Part shown: in pieces, positions 45,001 through 47,180 of the stretch
How positions within the stretch are numbered: the first letter of the stretch is position 1
Layout of the letters: the number at the start of each line of letters is the position of its first letter
Position numbers and translations under genes: made by a program
Origin: Cochliopodium minus
Lineage: Eukaryota > Discosea > Himatismenida > Cochliopodiidae
Direction: 5' to 3'
DNA length: 47,180 nt
Assembly: GCA_024220525.1 (NCBI GenBank)
Contig: JAMYWO010000113.1
Coordinates: forward strand, 12,343 to 59,522
Notes under the pieces: model-generated
Database searches by the model: none
Told to the model about the DNA's origin: nothing
The model's input: only the letters and a program-made list of their open reading frames with translations

Positions 45001-45269
45001 ATTATCTGGTGTTTATATGTACGAAGGTCTATCTTTCTTTTTTTTTTTCCTCTTGGAAAACAATTTTTTAATCATTTGTTATTTTATAAGGTATGGCCAT
45101 CTTTAACACCCCCCCTCAACCTGAAGGAACTGAAAAGATTCTTTACTTGAAAAAGAACGAGATCATTGGTGTTATTTTTGAAGATAACAAATATTTTTAC
45201 GGTTATGTTCTTGAAGATCCAATTCGTGAAGGATATGTTCCTAAATATACCATAGAAAGAGTTTTCTAA
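42051..45269 (+). CDS. multidomain Rho exchange factor: DH-C1-PH-PX-SH3
   Basis: Exons: 42051-42063, 42172-42591, 42650-43168, 43221-43588, 43644-43700, 43763-43944, 44005-45026, 45091-45269; 919 residues. DH-like about 8-200 (RIQSIYESELLYSNTLSEYL, then RIPLLMSELLELLDK). C1 zinc finger about 232-275 with H-x12-C-x2-C-x10-C-x2-C-x4-H-x2-C-x7-C (FCIQCYKPIF, KCSHCHFWCHEDC). PH about 290-400 (LFLFSDGVLIVSKKQ). PX about 425-530 (GKYFTKLKEYLEELY, then LEVYLMFCLKLPGILN). A 330-residue charged linker contains repeated ISPR motifs. SH3 about 862-919 (YLKKNEIIGVIF, then EGYVPKYTIERVF). The C1, PH and PX domains suggest lipid-directed membrane recruitment. The 13-nt first exon (MTDI) and the donor at 45027 (GTCTAT) are the weakest calls; acceptor 43219-43220 was chosen because it restores LFLFSDG in frame. 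Confidence 0.88.
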
Positions 45270-45579
45270 AAATATTTGTCTTTTTTTTTATTTTATACAA
45301 TAAAATTTGAATAATTCCATTTTTAAAATAAAAAAAAATAAAAAAAAACACAAATCCTTTTTAATTTACCAAATACAAATGGAATAGTATCCATCAATAC
45401 TGAGAATATGCACACATATAATTTAAAATGCTTATGATAATATAATTTCTTTTTTTTTGCTCAAACAAAAATTAAAGAATACTTGTTTGTCCAAAATATA
45501 AAAAAAATATAAAAAGCCTCATCTCATTTATATTTTACAAAAGAGACTTTTTCTAAATATCCTGCGTATATTCAATAAA
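45270..45579. other. A/T-rich spacer
   Basis: 310 bp between the SH3-ending gene and TAF9, A/T-rich with a short ATATAAAAAGCC stretch about 70 bp before the TAF9 ATG that could act as a TATA-like element. Nothing else recognisable. Confidence 0.4.
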
Positions 45580-46255
45580 ATGCAAGATAATAACATCAAT
45601 AACAATGAGAATTTAGTTCCAAAAGATTCTAAAATGATACAAAATATTTTGAAAAGTATGGGTATTACAAAGTATGAACCTAAAGTGGTTGATCAATTGA
45701 TGGAATTTATGTACAAATACACAACTGATGTGATCATGGAAGCAAAGACCTATCAAAAATATGCCAAAAGAGAAAATATTGAAGTGGATGATCTAAGAAT
45801 GGCGATACAATCAAGAGTATCAAATTCATTCAATAAGCCTCCATCAAGAGAGGTAACAAAAATATAAAATTTTTAAAAAATAACGATCATTAAAATGATA
45901 ATCATCCTTATATAACATATCTATCTTAAATTAAAAATAAAATCAAAATAATTATTTAATAATTCTTTAGATTCTCCTTGAATTATCACAATCTACGAAT
46001 TCAGTTCCATTATCTATCGTCCCCAAAAAGTTTGGGGTTGTGTTGCCTCAGAAAAATCAAAGGGGCTTATTGAATTCCAAAAATTATCAGCTCAGGGAAT
46101 CTCTCGATCTTCTCAATCAACCTCAAGTTGATGATAATATGGATATCACGAATGATATTCAGATCAATACTAATATATCTCCGTCAAGCGGACTTTATAG
46201 CACAAAACAACAACAAATATATAATATTCAATTAAATAATAACAATAACTTATAA
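45580..46255 (+). CDS. TAF9: TAF9 histone-fold subunit of TFIID/SAGA
   Basis: Exons: 45580-45852 and 45971-46255; 185 residues. TAF9 pairs with TAF6 through a histone fold in TFIID and SAGA. The family block begins PKDSKMIQNILKSMGITKYE and continues with VVDQLMEFMYKYTTDVIMEA, NIEVDDLRMAIQSRV and PPSREV. After the intron, ILLELSQSTNSVPLSIVPKK and NYQL match the conserved C-terminal extension of the TAF9 family. The tail is Asn/Gln-rich. The single intron (118 bp) is phase 0, just after the histone fold. Confidence 0.95.
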
Positions 46256-46575
46256 AAAGAACAAAGAGGAAAAATTATATAAATTATTTTTTAAAAAAAG
46301 AGTGGTCAATGACAATAATAGTCTTAAAGTTTCTGTTAAAGAAATTTATAAAAGAAATGTTGACTTTTTTTTAATATTTGATCTTTATTTGCAAAACACT
46401 AACTAATCCATCATTATAAAAGATGTTCTTCAAAATTCTTTTGATTTGAAGTGAAAAAATCTTTGCATTCACCGATAATGACTGAAAGGCAAAATTGCAA
46501 AAGAAAATTAAATTTAAGGGGAAAATTCAGAATCAAGAAAAAATGGAAATAAAAAAAAAAAAAGGAAGGAAATAG
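46256..46575. other. A/T-rich spacer
   Basis: 320 bp between TAF9 and the last gene. It must hold the promoter of the secreted protein; no motif stands out. Confidence 0.45.
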
Positions 46576-47046
46576 ATGAAAAATGCAATTTTAGGATTGT
46601 TTATCTCTTTATTTATTGTATCAAGTCTATCAATAACAATCGAACCATTAAAATGTCTGAAATTTGAACAGAATATTATATTGAACGGAACAGATTTTGA
46701 GGATACGATCAGATGCACATTATTCTCCCAATTGGATCTCAATAAAAATTCAATAAATCTTGGAACACATTTTGTAAGTGAAGATGTCGTAAATCTTTTC
46801 CTCCCTTTGAATGCAACCCTCTATTCGAATGATAATTACACTATTGGATGTTCTAATGATGGGGATACATGGTCTAATTCTATCAAAGCAACCATCACTC
46901 CATATATCGCCTCTGCTTCCAATCTTACCTTTTCATATCAGATAGTTGTGAAAGGAAATGGATTTATGGATGAACATTTGACAGAATGCAATTATAAATT
47001 TTGGGAAGGAACAACCAATAGGGATATAGAAATCAAATCTGCGTAA
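46576..47046 (+). CDS. secreted or surface protein with IPT/TIG-like domain (possibly partial)
   Basis: A 156-residue open frame. Residues 1-19 (MKNAILGLFISLFIVSSLS) form a clear signal peptide. The rest has five N-x-S/T sequons (NGT, NAT, NYT and others) and four Cys, typical of an extracellular glycoprotein. The stretch IRCTLFSQLDL to YTIGCSNDGDTWSNSI follows the beta-sandwich pattern of IPT/TIG repeats, where a C..F block is followed by a S-N-D-G-x-x-W-S turn. A second possible repeat starts near residue 124 (FSYQIVVKGNGFMDEHLTEC). The stop TAA at 47044-47046 overlaps a perfect donor-like GTAAAA, so the gene may splice on past the right edge; as read it has no membrane anchor. Confidence 0.7.
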   Translation: MKNAILGLFISLFIVSSLSITIEPLKCLKFEQNIILNGTDFEDTIRCTLFSQLDLNKNSINLGTHFVSEDVVNLFLPLNATLYSNDNYTIGCSNDGDTWSNSIKATITPYIASASNLTFSYQIVVKGNGFMDEHLTECNYKFWEGTTNRDIEIKSA

Positions 47047-47180
47047 AAAATTCTTTTTGTCTTATCTTGGATGATCATAAATTATTATTTTTTCATTAAG
47101 GAAGTCAATTTTTATTTAGATCAAAATATTATCAATCAAATGAATTTTATTATTCACCTCATTTTTTTTATTTTTTTTAA

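Overview
The window is nuclear DNA from a very A+T-rich, intron-rich eukaryote. I assembled 18 protein-coding genes by joining exons on both strands. They hold about 84 introns, all GT-AG except one GC-AG, with the standard genetic code (TAA and TGA both used as stops). Orthologues of SSU72, ALG11, TCF25/Rqc1, METTL5, TAF9 and a mitochondrial oxodicarboxylate carrier show a free-living-type protist with mitochondria, N-glycosylation and ordinary Pol II transcription. Poly-asparagine tracts and many GTPase-regulator fusions with cytoskeletal domains suggest an amoeboid lineage (Amoebozoa, Anaeramoebae or similar). I cannot place the species.

Layout. 1-10268, all minus strand: a gamma-glutamyltransferase-like gene running off the left edge and carrying local frameshifts, an LRR protein, and a long RasGEF. 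10831-14876, plus: a DENN-SH3 protein with an ambiguous 3' exon. 15129-18022, minus: SSU72 and a four-span membrane protein. 18611-23737, plus: a small coiled-coil gene with a MITE-like insertion in an intron, then an F-box/RhoGEF. 23978-31879, minus: ALG11 (3' end missing at an ambiguous low-complexity junction), an F-box/RhoGEF/gelsolin-like fusion, a 100-N gap, and TCF25. 32703-40973, plus: a mitochondrial carrier, a SNF2 ATPase and an Asn-rich IQ-RhoGEF. 41047-41820, minus: METTL5. 42051-47046, plus: a DH-C1-PH-PX-SH3 protein, TAF9, and a secreted IPT/TIG-like protein near the right edge.

The main theme is small-GTPase signalling. Six guanine-nucleotide exchange factors sit in 47 kb: one Ras-type, one DENN (Rab-type) and four Dbl-type Rho GEFs. 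They lie among housekeeping genes for transcription, rRNA methylation, ribosome quality control, glycosylation and transport. The most unusual protein is the 951-residue F-box-DH-PH-gelsolin fusion at 25602-29263. It has an apparent F-box-DH-PH paralogue at 19889-23737 that shares its intron positions but has no gelsolin part in this assembly.

Intergenic spacers are short (about 70-820 bp) and nearly pure A/T. Many introns are long T-rich simple repeats on the coding strand. I saw no tRNA, rRNA or CRISPR array. Exon boundaries come from splice signals plus unbroken frame and family similarity recalled from memory; no alignments could be run.
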